A DNA stretch of 6,918 nucleotides from Caryophanales bacterium UBA6331 (lineage in GTDB: Bacteria; Bacillota_I; Bacilli_A; RF39; UBA660). The notes below the pieces were generated by a model that worked only from the letters and a program-made list of their open reading frames with translations, made no database searches and had not been told where the DNA came from. Both the position numbers and the translations under genes were made by a program. The DNA lies in assembly GCA_002438065.1 (NCBI GenBank), contig DJSP01000039.1:13159-20076 (forward strand), read 5' to 3'. Below are positions 1 to 5,303 of the stretch, in pieces; positions within the stretch are counted from its first letter, which is position 1; every line of letters starts with the position of its first letter.

Positions 1-46
1 CTATAAGAACCACTCCATCTGAATTTGTTATAACTTTATAATTCAT
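1..46 (-). CDS. 5' end of an unknown protein, cut by the window edge
   Basis: Only the first 15 codons are present, reading MNYKVITNSDGVVLI. The ATG lies two bases beyond the TAA stop of the QueC-like gene, and an AAGGAG SD (58-63) sits 11 bases upstream inside the last codons of that gene. This matches the junction style of the rest of the operon, so I regard it as a real start. The fragment is too short to assign a family or function. Confidence 0.6.
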   Translation of the reverse strand, partial: MNYKVITNSDGVVLI

Positions 47-48
47 AT

Positions 49-759
49 TTATTCATTCTCCTTATTATCTTCAAAAACTAAATTACATTTTATTCCATAC
101 CATTCATTTAAAAGTTCTCCTGCTTTTTTATTGCCATTAATAAACAATTCAAGTAATGTAGATTTCATATGATAGCATGGTTCACAATGTCCACATTTAT
201 CTTTATCTCCATTACCTTCACAAGATGTACACAATTTTAATAAAGTCTGATTATTTTCTATAAAATACATCATAATATCTAATTTAGTTTTATTTATAGT
301 AAGTGGAGTTTGTAAATTAACATTATGTTTACCTTGAATAAAACACGCTTCTTTTACAATATTTTGCATACTATTAATTAATCCAATGCTACTATCATTT
401 GCAATATAACCAAAATAAATATTACTATTACTTGGAATAATAGGAATGATTTGAGATAACCAAATAATAGGTTGACTAAATCCAGTACTATTATTTGTAT
501 CTACATTCTTAGTAACTTCATACTTAACTTGAGTATTTATTTCAATATAATTAAATTTAATACTTCTATAAATATCTTTTAAATATCCAAGAATTTGTTT
601 TCTTCTTTTTTCTTCTCTAATATTTTTATCTTCATTACAAAGATTATGATGAAAAGATACTAACGTTATTTCTTTATTAGAAAGTAATCCAGTTTCAATA
701 AGATAAATTATAAGGTATGTAGAATCAAACCCTCCAGACCAAGCTACAACATCATTCAT
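49..759 (-). CDS. queC: QueC-like 7-cyano-7-deazaguanine (preQ0) synthase family protein
   Basis: The 236-aa product has the N-type ATP pyrophosphatase PP-loop SGGFDST at residues 8-14. Its C-terminal cysteine set is C180, C189, C192, C195 in the pattern C-x8-CGHC-x2-C, preceded by C177, and it aligns with the Zn site of QueC (…SCyeg…CGxCxxC…). Length is close to normal QueC. QueC converts 7-carboxy-7-deazaguanine to preQ0 using ATP and ammonia in the cytosol. Phages use such enzymes to make 7-deazaguanine bases for DNA modification, and QueC relatives also occur in anti-phage systems (QatC, type IV CBASS). No QueD, QueE, FolE or DpdA-like partner is visible, so the substrate would come from the host or from genes outside. 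The Arg usual after the last Cys is replaced (CYHMK), so specificity may differ. I chose ATG 759 over an in-frame ATG at 816 because AAGGAG lies 9 bases upstream and residue 1 then precedes the PP-loop strand directly. Family confidence is high; exact reaction is inference. Confidence 0.82.
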   Translation of the reverse strand: MNDVVAWSGGFDSTYLIIYLIETGLLSNKEITLVSFHHNLCNEDKNIREEKRRKQILGYLKDIYRSIKFNYIEINTQVKYEVTKNVDTNNSTGFSQPIIWLSQIIPIIPSNSNIYFGYIANDSSIGLINSMQNIVKEACFIQGKHNVNLQTPLTINKTKLDIMMYFIENNQTLLKLCTSCEGNGDKDKCGHCEPCYHMKSTLLELFINGNKKAGELLNEWYGIKCNLVFEDNKENE

Positions 760-768
760 GATTACATA

Positions 769-774
769 CTCCTT
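769..774 (-). promoter_or_regulatory. SD that fixes the QueC-like start
   Basis: On the minus strand this reads AAGGAG, 9 bases before ATG 759, and it overlaps the TAA stop (773-775) of the upstream exported-protein gene. It rules out the longer 816 start, which would overlap the upstream gene by 44 bases. The stop/SD overlap suggests translational coupling of the two genes. Confidence 0.8.
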
Positions 775-1321
775 ACCAAATAAAATCAATTTTTTCAATC
801 TTTGCAATACTTCCATTTAATGGCATATATACATTAGCACTACCCATTCTTTTTACATCTTTGTTTAATACTTTAGTATCAACAATAAATTCAACAACAT
901 CATTATTACTTGCATATTGATGAGTACTATTTGTATGCATATCAGCTTTTTGATCTCCAAGTATTCCATAAAATACATTTCCTGTATTTGTAGTAATTCT
1001 ATACTTACCTGTAATATCAGTTCCATAATATGAACCTAATGCAATTACATAATAATCATCAGGTATTCCTAAATCATTTTCACCAATAGCTCTAAGAAAT
1101 CCTTCAGAATCAATATAAATCCAATTATTATTAATATTATTAACCATTTTATATTGAGGACTAGATTTATCAGTAATGCATCTATAATCCATCCATGTTT
1201 TAAATGATGATTGAATATTTGGAACTCCCATATCTGTATATGTAACATCTACTGCTTCAGCGGATACAGTAGTAAATAAACTACATGCAATTAATCCTAA
1301 CATCATTAACTTCTTTTTCAA
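773..1321 (-). CDS. Exported protein with signal peptide, function unknown
   Basis: The 182-aa product starts at TTG, not ATG. It has a classical export signal: three lysines at residues 2-4, a hydrophobic stretch to about residue 16, and an Ala-X-Ala type site near residues 18-23 (VSAEA). L10-I11-A12-C13 also fits a lipobox, so a lipoprotein is an alternative, although the hydrophobic core before that Cys would be short. The mature part contains conserved-looking blocks: YIDSEGFLRA (69-78), YYVIALGSYYG (90-100), KYRITTNTGNVFYGILGDQKAD (106-117 onward), and VVEFIVDT (132-139). I associate this pattern with small secreted beta-rich proteins seen in Bacillota and their phages, possibly with a double-psi barrel fold; that is memory-based and weak. 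No catalytic motif can be assigned. It could act on the cell wall or surface of the host. The gene follows one of the two longest gaps and is coupled to the QueC-like gene. Confidence 0.8.
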   Translation of the reverse strand: MKKKLMMLGLIACSLFTTVSAEAVDVTYTDMGVPNIQSSFKTWMDYRCITDKSSPQYKMVNNINNNWIYIDSEGFLRAIGENDLGIPDDYYVIALGSYYGTDITGKYRITTNTGNVFYGILGDQKADMHTNSTHQYASNNDVVEFIVDTKVLNKDVKRMGSANVYMPLNGSIAKIEKIDFIW

Positions 1322-1330
1322 TATTATGTA

Positions 1331-1335
1331 CCTCC
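1331..1335 (-). promoter_or_regulatory. SD supporting a TTG start
   Basis: GGAGG on the minus strand lies 9 bases before TTG 1321. No in-frame ATG lies between them. Starting at the next ATG (residue 6) would remove all the lysines of the signal peptide, so TTG is preferred. Confidence 0.75.
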
Positions 1336-1346
1336 AAAAATTTTTC

Positions 1347-1376
1347 TATAAATTATATAATATATTTATAATTCAA
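1347..1376 (-). promoter_or_regulatory. Possible promoter/operator before the exported-protein gene
   Basis: The minus strand has a TATAAT (1352-1357) and a TTGAAT (1371-1376), but they are separated by only 13 bases, too short for a standard sigma-70 type promoter. The same stretch has a 7-base AT-only inverted repeat, TATAAAT at 1347-1353 and ATTTATA at 1364-1370, with a 10-base loop. In DNA this AT-rich such patterns arise by chance. The main argument for regulation is that this 80-base gap is unusual in an otherwise packed operon. Confidence 0.25.
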
Positions 1377-1401
1377 GTATTATTTTTTACATTTATTAAT
1401 T

Positions 1402-1866
1402 TTATTTTAACCAATAAGGAATATCTCTTTTAGTATATTGAAGTATATGTTGTTTTTCGCCAATATAATAATTCCTATATGATTGAACTACTGAATCTAC
1501 TTTATATTTATCTGGCATTGCACAAGGCATTTTAGTTAATCCTATGTCTTTTAAAGCAGGTATTAATAATGATTTACATATATCACCTGCTTTATGATTT
1601 CTATTATTATATCTATATTTATATTCATCATATAAAATTAAAGTATAATCTCTTAGCCATATCCAATTACTTAATGAACTTCTAACCCAAATAGCTATAG
1701 GATGTTTCTGATGAGATAACTTATAAGGTGAATAATTATCCATACCACAAAAATAATATGCACTACACAATAATTGAACATGTTCTGTTATCATTTTAAC
1801 TACATGTTTATTACAAGTATATTCTGCTGATTTATGCATATCTTCATCCAATACAAATACATTCAT
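1402..1866 (-). CDS. Conserved phage-type protein, possibly related to pyrimidine-dimer glycosylase-like proteins
   Basis: The 154-aa product starts MNVFVLDED and has regularly spaced conserved-looking blocks: NKHVVKM (19-25), QLLCSAYY (31-38), HQKHPIAIWVRSS (52-64), EYKYRY (81-86), MPDKYKVD (117-124), QSYRNYYIGEK (128-138) and a C-terminal IPYWLK. I recognise this as a family common in phage genomes, usually left as hypothetical. The helix with NKHVVKM…E…QLL loosely recalls the active-site helix region of T4 endonuclease V-type proteins, but that is only a resemblance and I do not assign the activity. I chose ATG 1866 rather than the in-frame ATG at 1887 because the conserved start is MNVF and an AAGAAG lies 11 bases upstream, while nothing SD-like precedes 1887. 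It is separated from the ART-like gene by a gap of about 70 bases. Confidence 0.7.
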   Translation of the reverse strand: MNVFVLDEDMHKSAEYTCNKHVVKMITEHVQLLCSAYYFCGMDNYSPYKLSHQKHPIAIWVRSSLSNWIWLRDYTLILYDEYKYRYNNRNHKAGDICKSLLIPALKDIGLTKMPCAMPDKYKVDSVVQSYRNYYIGEKQHILQYTKRDIPYWLK

Positions 1867-1938
1867 AAAAATAAAATCTTCTTTCATAATTATTTATATT
1901 AGATTTATTATTTATAAATTAATTAAAAACTATACATA

Positions 1939-2256
1939 TTAAATACTAAGTCTACCTTCAACTGGATATTTCCAACAATTAGTAGCATTACTAATATCAA
2001 TATCACCTTTATAACCATATGATTGAGCTTTAAAAAAGTTTTGAGAATGATCAAATATTTCAATAATATTATCATCATCTAAATTTAATTCTATTATAGC
2101 AATGTCTTCTGTCATATATCTAAAAGATACAAATTTGAGAGCATCTTGTTTAGATTTAGTTAAATACACAATTCCTTCCATACTTGTGTTTATCTTTTTA
2201 TCATTAATAATTTTTAAAAGATTCTCATAAGATGTTCCATGATAATATTTACTCAT
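1939..2256 (-). CDS. Small ADP-ribosyltransferase-like (ART/PARP/KptA fold) protein
   Basis: The 105-aa product begins with K3-Y-Y-H-G-T-S (H6), then a helix ENLLKIINDKKI. Next come G28-I-V-Y31-L-T, a helix KSKQDALKFVSFR, and a strand DIAIIELNLD (51-60). The order 'xYHGTs – helix – xxGxVYLTxs – helix A…F – hydrophobic strand' matches the N-terminal half of H-Y-[E/Q] ADP-ribosyltransferases and KptA-type RNA 2'-phosphotransferases, in which the His and Tyr bind NAD+. A third catalytic residue cannot be located confidently; E100 or the Y80 region are candidates. At 105 residues it is shorter than typical members, so it may be minimal, degenerate or merely ART-like. T4-type phages use such enzymes to modify host RNA polymerase and translation factors; whether this one does is inference. 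The SD AGAGGT lies 8 bases upstream, inside the end of the small basic gene, so the two are coupled. Confidence 0.6.
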   Translation of the reverse strand: MSKYYHGTSYENLLKIINDKKINTSMEGIVYLTKSKQDALKFVSFRYMTEDIAIIELNLDDDNIIEIFDHSQNFFKAQSYGYKGDIDISNATNCWKYPVEGRLSI

Positions 2257-2257
2257 T

Positions 2258-2401
2258 TTATTTACCTCTATTTATTCTTTTAGATTTCTTTTTCATTTTA
2301 TTAATTCTTTTGTATTTTTGTTTATTCTGTTTTATCTTTTTCTTTTTATCTGGATTTGTAAAAATAAATCCATTATTTGATTCTTGCATTATATATCCCA
2401 T
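2258..2401 (-). CDS. Small very basic protein (47 aa)
   Basis: The frame runs from ATG 2401 to TAA 2258-2260. The protein starts MGYIMQESNNGFIFTNPD and then becomes a Lys/Arg/Asn/Gln-rich tail with about 20 basic residues in the last 30, including KKKKIKQNKQKYKR and MKKKSKRINRGK. There are no acidic residues after D18. An AAGGAG SD sits 8 bases upstream of the ATG, and the stop is one base from the next gene's ATG, whose SD lies in its final codons. Together these make it convincing despite its size. The tail suggests nucleic-acid or other polyanion binding; no family is recognised. An in-frame ATG at codon 5 is a less likely start because it lies 20 bases from the SD. Confidence 0.75.
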   Translation of the reverse strand: MGYIMQESNNGFIFTNPDKKKKIKQNKQKYKRINKMKKKSKRINRGK

Positions 2402-2409
2402 TGATCAGT

Positions 2410-2415
2410 CTCCTT
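2410..2415 (-). promoter_or_regulatory. SD for the small basic protein
   Basis: AAGGAG on the minus strand, 8 bases before ATG 2401, lies in the 26-base gap after the upstream 177-aa gene. It is the main evidence that the 47-codon frame is translated. Confidence 0.75.
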
Positions 2416-2427
2416 ATCATATACTTT

Positions 2428-2961
2428 CTATAATTTACTATCTGATTCTACAGGTACTTTAACAACATTAATACTATTTAGATTTTTGTGTCTAACACCG
2501 TAAAACCTTTTATAATTTTTAGCAGCTTGTTCAGTGTTAAATATTTTTAATATTTCATATCCATATTCATAATTATGAATTACTAACCATACGTTATTAA
2601 CATCTTTCATTTTAAAATCACTAAAATGAATTTTAATATAACTGCCTTCATAATTACTATGAAGCGATGATTCTACACGTCCATCATTATTTAGATTATC
2701 AATATTAACATTATCTATCTGTTCTAAAATAGATTTAAATAAATCCAATAAATCATATGTAATACGAGTACTTGCTTTAATATTCATAAATATTTTTTCA
2801 AGTATACTTTTTGATTTAGTTTTAATCACATCAATGTTATCATCACTATAATTAAATTTACCAATGTAAGTATCATCAACATATGTTAAATTTAAATCCT
2901 CAAAATTATTTATTGAATAATCTAAATCAGTTACTAAATTTATTTCCATTTGAACGTTCAT
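2428..2961 (-). CDS. Hypothetical protein, 177 aa
   Basis: I do not recognise a family. The first half is acidic and Asn-rich (around residues 8-50) with a predicted helix-rich stretch from about 48 to 85. The C-terminal part is a compact alternation of strand and helix: VWLVIHNYEYGYEILKIF (123-140), followed by NTEQAAKNYKRFYG (141-154) and a final strand INVVKVPVE. The 'F-x-T-x-x-x-A-x-x-Y' block resembles short segments seen in many small phage proteins, without a known role. The start is well supported, with AAGGAG 8 bases upstream (2970-2975) overlapping the stop of the small membrane-protein gene. It is presumably cytosolic, as no signal or membrane segment is visible. Confidence 0.75.
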   Translation of the reverse strand: MNVQMEINLVTDLDYSINNFEDLNLTYVDDTYIGKFNYSDDNIDVIKTKSKSILEKIFMNIKASTRITYDLLDLFKSILEQIDNVNIDNLNNDGRVESSLHSNYEGSYIKIHFSDFKMKDVNNVWLVIHNYEYGYEILKIFNTEQAAKNYKRFYGVRHKNLNSINVVKVPVESDSKL

Positions 2962-2974
2962 ATAAATCTCTCCT

Positions 2975-3130
2975 TTAAAATATTAATGATAAAATCAATG
3001 TAATAATAATTAATATTATACCTGATGTAAATACAAATATCGATTTTGGTTTTAATTCATCTTCGGTAATAATATCCATCGATGCAATAAATATTAAAAA
3101 TATTGATACTATTGTTATAGCCTCTAACAT
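2975..3130 (-). CDS. Small two-helix membrane protein (51 aa)
   Basis: The frame runs from ATG 3130 to TAA 2975-2977. It encodes a hydrophobic segment at residues 4-18 (AITIVSIFLIFIASM), a short charged loop DIITEDELKPK (19-29), and a second hydrophobic segment at 31-51 rich in Ile and Leu that ends the protein. An AAGGAG SD is 7 bases upstream, and the stop overlaps the SD of the next gene, the usual junction here. The first segment is short for a full membrane span but could insert with its neighbour as a hairpin. Small two-span proteins in phages include holins, superinfection-exclusion proteins and inner-membrane modulators; nothing in the sequence chooses among them. No endolysin gene is visible nearby, which weakens the holin option. 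Confidence 0.75.
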   Translation of the reverse strand: MLEAITIVSIFLIFIASMDIITEDELKPKSIFVFTSGIILIIITLILSLIF

Positions 3131-3137
3131 TGCAATT

Positions 3138-3143
3138 CTCCTT
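3138..3143 (-). promoter_or_regulatory. SD for the small membrane protein
   Basis: AAGGAG on the minus strand, 7 bases before ATG 3130, lies just after the TAA stop (3149-3151) of the upstream 66-aa gene. It supports translation of a frame that would otherwise look like an intergenic gap of about 190 bases. Confidence 0.75.
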
Positions 3144-3148
3144 ATATA

Positions 3149-3349
3149 TTAAAATACAATATAAGTGCAATCTTTATTCATATCATCATAACAATAAATA
3201 TTACAATTATGTTTTGCATTATATTTATCTATTGTGTTGGTAATTTGCCTAAATGATTTACCTGATATTTCCATATAATCTTTTGTATATTCATCAATTC
3301 TAATTTTTAATCCAGTTTCTTTTTCAAAATCTTTGATATTAATGTCCAT
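3149..3349 (-). CDS. Hypothetical small protein, 66 aa
   Basis: The protein has an N-terminal helix-like segment NIKDFEKETGLKI, a middle helix FRQITNTIDKYNAKHN and a C-terminal strand CTYIVF. It contains three Cys (49, 53, 61 approximately) but no paired metal-site spacing. No family is recognised. The ATG overlaps the previous stop as TAATG, with an AGGAG-type SD (3358-3363) 8 bases upstream inside the previous gene's acidic tail, so translation is probably coupled to that gene. Confidence 0.72.
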   Translation of the reverse strand: MDINIKDFEKETGLKIRIDEYTKDYMEISGKSFRQITNTIDKYNAKHNCNIYCYDDMNKDCTYIVF

Positions 3350-3831
3350 TATTCATTCTCCTCTTCATTATTTCCAAATATCTGGTTTGCTTCATTTGTT
3401 ATAAATTCTTCTGAAAATATATTTATTTCAGGATCTGCTTCAAATGCTCGTAATGCTCTAGAAGCTCTAAGTTCATTTTCAAAATCATCTGACATTTTAG
3501 CTCCAGATATAAAATTATTTAAAAAATCAACCACACTATTATATTCATGGAAGTTTTCATTAATTTCTTTTTTAGTTTCTTTATGTTCAATTATTCTATA
3601 TTTTCCAAAGTTAGTACAATAAAATTCGGGTATTACAATTTCAGCATCTTCATTTTCATAATATTCTTTACTACTATAATATAATCTTTTATCTTTAAAT
3701 GATACATGATAACATCTATTACTTTTTTCTCTATCATCCCAATATGATCTAAATACACTTATATCGTTTTCAATACAATATGCTATAAGTTTTCCATATT
3801 CTTCAATATTTTTAATCAAATATACTTTCAT
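3349..3831 (-). CDS. Hypothetical acidic phage protein, 160 aa
   Basis: No family is recognised. The N-terminal 75 residues look like a compact alpha/beta unit: a strand MKVYLIKN, a helix EEYGKLIAYCIENDI, strands CYHVSF and RLYYS, and then IVIPEFY. The remainder is more helical and ends in an acidic, Asn-rich tail NNEEENE. That tail is partly a by-product of carrying the GAGGAG SD of the next gene. The ATG overlaps the upstream stop as ATGA, and its own GAGGAG SD (3840-3845) lies 8 bases upstream in the end of the YopX-like gene. Cytosolic location is expected. Confidence 0.75.
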   Translation of the reverse strand: MKVYLIKNIEEYGKLIAYCIENDISVFRSYWDDREKSNRCYHVSFKDKRLYYSSKEYYENEDAEIVIPEFYCTNFGKYRIIEHKETKKEINENFHEYNSVVDFLNNFISGAKMSDDFENELRASRALRAFEADPEINIFSEEFITNEANQIFGNNEEENE

Positions 3832-4382
3832 TTATTATTCTCCTCTTCAACATGTATTTCATAAATTATTTCTTCAGGATGAGGCTGATTATAATCTGTA
3901 TAATCTTCAAATAAACAACAATGATGACATTTATTTTCTTTATTACCTTTACATAATGGATATGGTTCATTGTTAGAAATATAACATTCAGGTTTTTTTT
4001 CATCTTCATTATGAATATTATTAATAACTTTTATATTTCTAAATATAGATAAAAATTCAATCCAATTCCAATTACCAAACCAAAAACATCCATCTCTAAA
4101 TATAATTGCTTGAGTAATTTTTGTTTCATTATATTTGTAAGCAGTAACTATATCACCTTCAAATATAAGAGTACCATCATCATCAATCATAGTTGTACTT
4201 AACATTATTGTTTCAGGAATAACTTCTTTATGTGATAAATAATATCCAGTTTCATATCTTTCATCAGAATATTCATAATATATATAATAGTTTCCACTAT
4301 ATTTAACTAAATAACCTTTAATCCATTCGTTATTATCTTTTCTTTTTGCTTTACATAAATATTTATTATCATTTATTTTCAT
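3828..4382 (-). CDS. YopX-like phage protein with Cys-rich C-terminal part
   Basis: The 184-aa product has the YopX pattern: an N-terminal CKAKRKDNNEWIKGYLV (10-26), then EVIPETI (53-59), D68-D-G-T and IFEGDIV (73-79). These correspond to the family's 'fRgkd…W.yG', 'v.peTv' and 'D.nGk.IyeGDiv' blocks. YopX proteins are widespread in phages and prophages of Bacillota; their function is unknown. After the domain, residues 120-150 hold C123, C134, C142, C145 and C146 in a 'YPLC-x-GN…KCHHCCLFEDY' block that could bind a metal. I have seen similar LC-x-G…C-x-x-CCL blocks in other phage proteins, but I cannot name them. The start is supported by AAAGGGA (4391-4397), 8-9 bases upstream, and the 22-base gap from the preceding gene. 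Confidence 0.82.
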   Translation of the reverse strand: MKINDNKYLCKAKRKDNNEWIKGYLVKYSGNYYIYYEYSDERYETGYYLSHKEVIPETIMLSTTMIDDDGTLIFEGDIVTAYKYNETKITQAIIFRDGCFWFGNWNWIEFLSIFRNIKVINNIHNEDEKKPECYISNNEPYPLCKGNKENKCHHCCLFEDYTDYNQPHPEEIIYEIHVEEENNK

Positions 4383-4404
4383 CTTATTTATCCCTTTCTA
4401 AATA

Positions 4405-4797
4405 TTATTTATTGGGGCAAATATTCAGGTTATGGTCTTTACACCAATTCACAAAATCAGTAGCTGATAACAATCTTGCTAATTCAGTTATTGTATAATC
4501 TTTATCTTTATAAGTTTTTAAAATTTCTTTTACCACATATGATTTAAAGTTCTTTTTTGATACGCACATGGTTTCCAAAAAACCAATATGTCCTGAAATA
4601 TATTTTTTCTTAAAGATTGATATATCACATGAACATAGTAATAATTTATTATTCCACGCCTCATCAAAATTTGTAATTTTTAAAGAATCTAAATTTGGAA
4701 TTTCACCATAATGTAATGAACATTTGCAAAAACCTCTATCACATAGCTCTATATCATTTAAATATACTTTTGGAATAATTCTATATAATTGATTCAT
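4405..4797 (-). CDS. Hypothetical Cys-rich protein, 130 aa
   Basis: I do not recognise this protein. It has eight Cys, at residues 19, 24, 26, 55, 57, 78, 119 and 127. The close pairs C24-x-C26 and C55-x-C57, together with C19 and H29, could form a metal site, but the spacing does not match a zinc ribbon I know. The C-terminal part has a helix-rich block YTITELARLLSATDFVNWC (101-119) resembling a helix-turn-helix-like or winged-helix segment; that is only a visual impression. Its ATG overlaps the DUF551 stop as ATGA, with GGAGG (4805-4809) 7 bases upstream, so the two are likely translationally coupled. Confidence 0.72.
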   Translation of the reverse strand: MNQLYRIIPKVYLNDIELCDRGFCKCSLHYGEIPNLDSLKITNFDEAWNNKLLLCSCDISIFKKKYISGHIGFLETMCVSKKNFKSYVVKEILKTYKDKDYTITELARLLSATDFVNWCKDHNLNICPNK

Positions 4798-5030
4798 TCT
4801 TCTACCTCCGGCGATTTAGGTAATGGTTGCCAGTGTGTAACTGCATTATCAGGAAGCCAACCGTAAACATAACTATCCCATGCATTGTTGCCTCTATAAT
4901 TTGCTATAATTATTTCTTTATCTTCTGAATTATAAACAAGTACAAAATTATCATCTTCTGGCAATCTATCTTTAACATTTATCCAATTACTTGAATCTGT
5001 ATGTCGTTTTTCAATATTTTTATATTTCAT
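4794..5030 (-). CDS. DUF551 domain protein, 78 aa
   Basis: The protein carries the DUF551 signature: W16-I-N-V-K-D-R-L-P at its start, an FVLVYNSEDKEIIIANY strand pair, and V64-T-H-W-Q-P-L-P near the end (family pattern 'W..v.drLP….vl.y….VthW.pLP'). DUF551 proteins are small and common in phages and prophages; function is unknown. I favour ATG 5030 over the in-frame ATG at 5042 because GGTGA lies 5 bases upstream of 5030, while no SD precedes 5042. The start follows the previous TAA (5032-5034) by one base. The 5042 start would add only MVNK and cannot be excluded. Confidence 0.82.
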   Translation of the reverse strand: MKYKNIEKRHTDSSNWINVKDRLPEDDNFVLVYNSEDKEIIIANYRGNNAWDSYVYGWLPDNAVTHWQPLPKSPEVEE

Positions 5031-5031
5031 C

Positions 5032-5292
5032 TTATTCACCATATTCTTTATTTAATTCATGTAATATATCTTTCATTGTAACTTTCTTTAATTTGCAAGT
5101 ATCAGGTCTTTTATAATAATCTTCAGATTTAAAAGGTACATTTCTACCACATTTATTATGAGTACTAAATCCAACTGGACAACTAGTACACGATTCTGGA
5201 AATTCAAAACATTTTAAATGTTCATAATCTAATTTACATCTAATAAATATTTCAGCACCATCATTAGTATATTTCAATTGTTTATAAATCAT
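5032..5292 (-). CDS. Small Cys-cluster protein, 86 aa
   Basis: There are six Cys, at residues 19, 28, 35, 38, 48 and 66. The pattern C35-T-S-C38-P … C48-G-R … K61-R-P-D-T-C66-K-L is one I associate with small phage proteins carrying 'CxxCP…CGR…RPxWCPL' motifs, likely a Zn-binding knuckle. No function is known to me. The C-terminal helix MKDILHELNKEYGE is outside the cluster, and its final codons supply the GGTGA SD of the DUF551 gene. The start is well supported by AGGAG 8 bases upstream (5301-5305), overlapping the previous TAG stop (5304-5306). Confidence 0.78.
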   Translation of the reverse strand: MIYKQLKYTNDGAEIFIRCKLDYEHLKCFEFPESCTSCPVGFSTHNKCGRNVPFKSEDYYKRPDTCKLKKVTMKDILHELNKEYGE

Positions 5293-5303
5293 TTATTTAT
5301 CTC

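Noticed and set aside
760..816. N-terminal extension of the QueC-like protein starting at 816
   Set aside because: It would overlap the upstream gene by 44 bases and lacks an SD, whereas ATG 759 has AAGGAG at ideal spacing and places the PP-loop at the normal distance from the N-terminus.
1336..1345. Self-complementary AAAAATTTTT next to the GGAGG before 1321
   Set aside because: It has no loop and only A/T pairs, so it is not a credible terminator or riboswitch; runs like this are expected in this composition.
1888..1938. Possible terminator or promoter in the gap between the ART-like gene and the 1402-1866 gene
   Set aside because: The gap is nearly pure A/T with short chance palindromes, no GC-containing stem and no convincing -35/-10 pair.
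2232..2462. A 76-codon plus-strand frame encoding a Phe/Leu/Ile-rich, membrane-like peptide
   Set aside because: It is the antisense of the Lys/Asn-rich minus-strand gene 2258-2401; AAA-rich codons read backwards give Phe. It has no SD, overlaps three well-supported minus-strand genes, and would be the only plus-strand gene.
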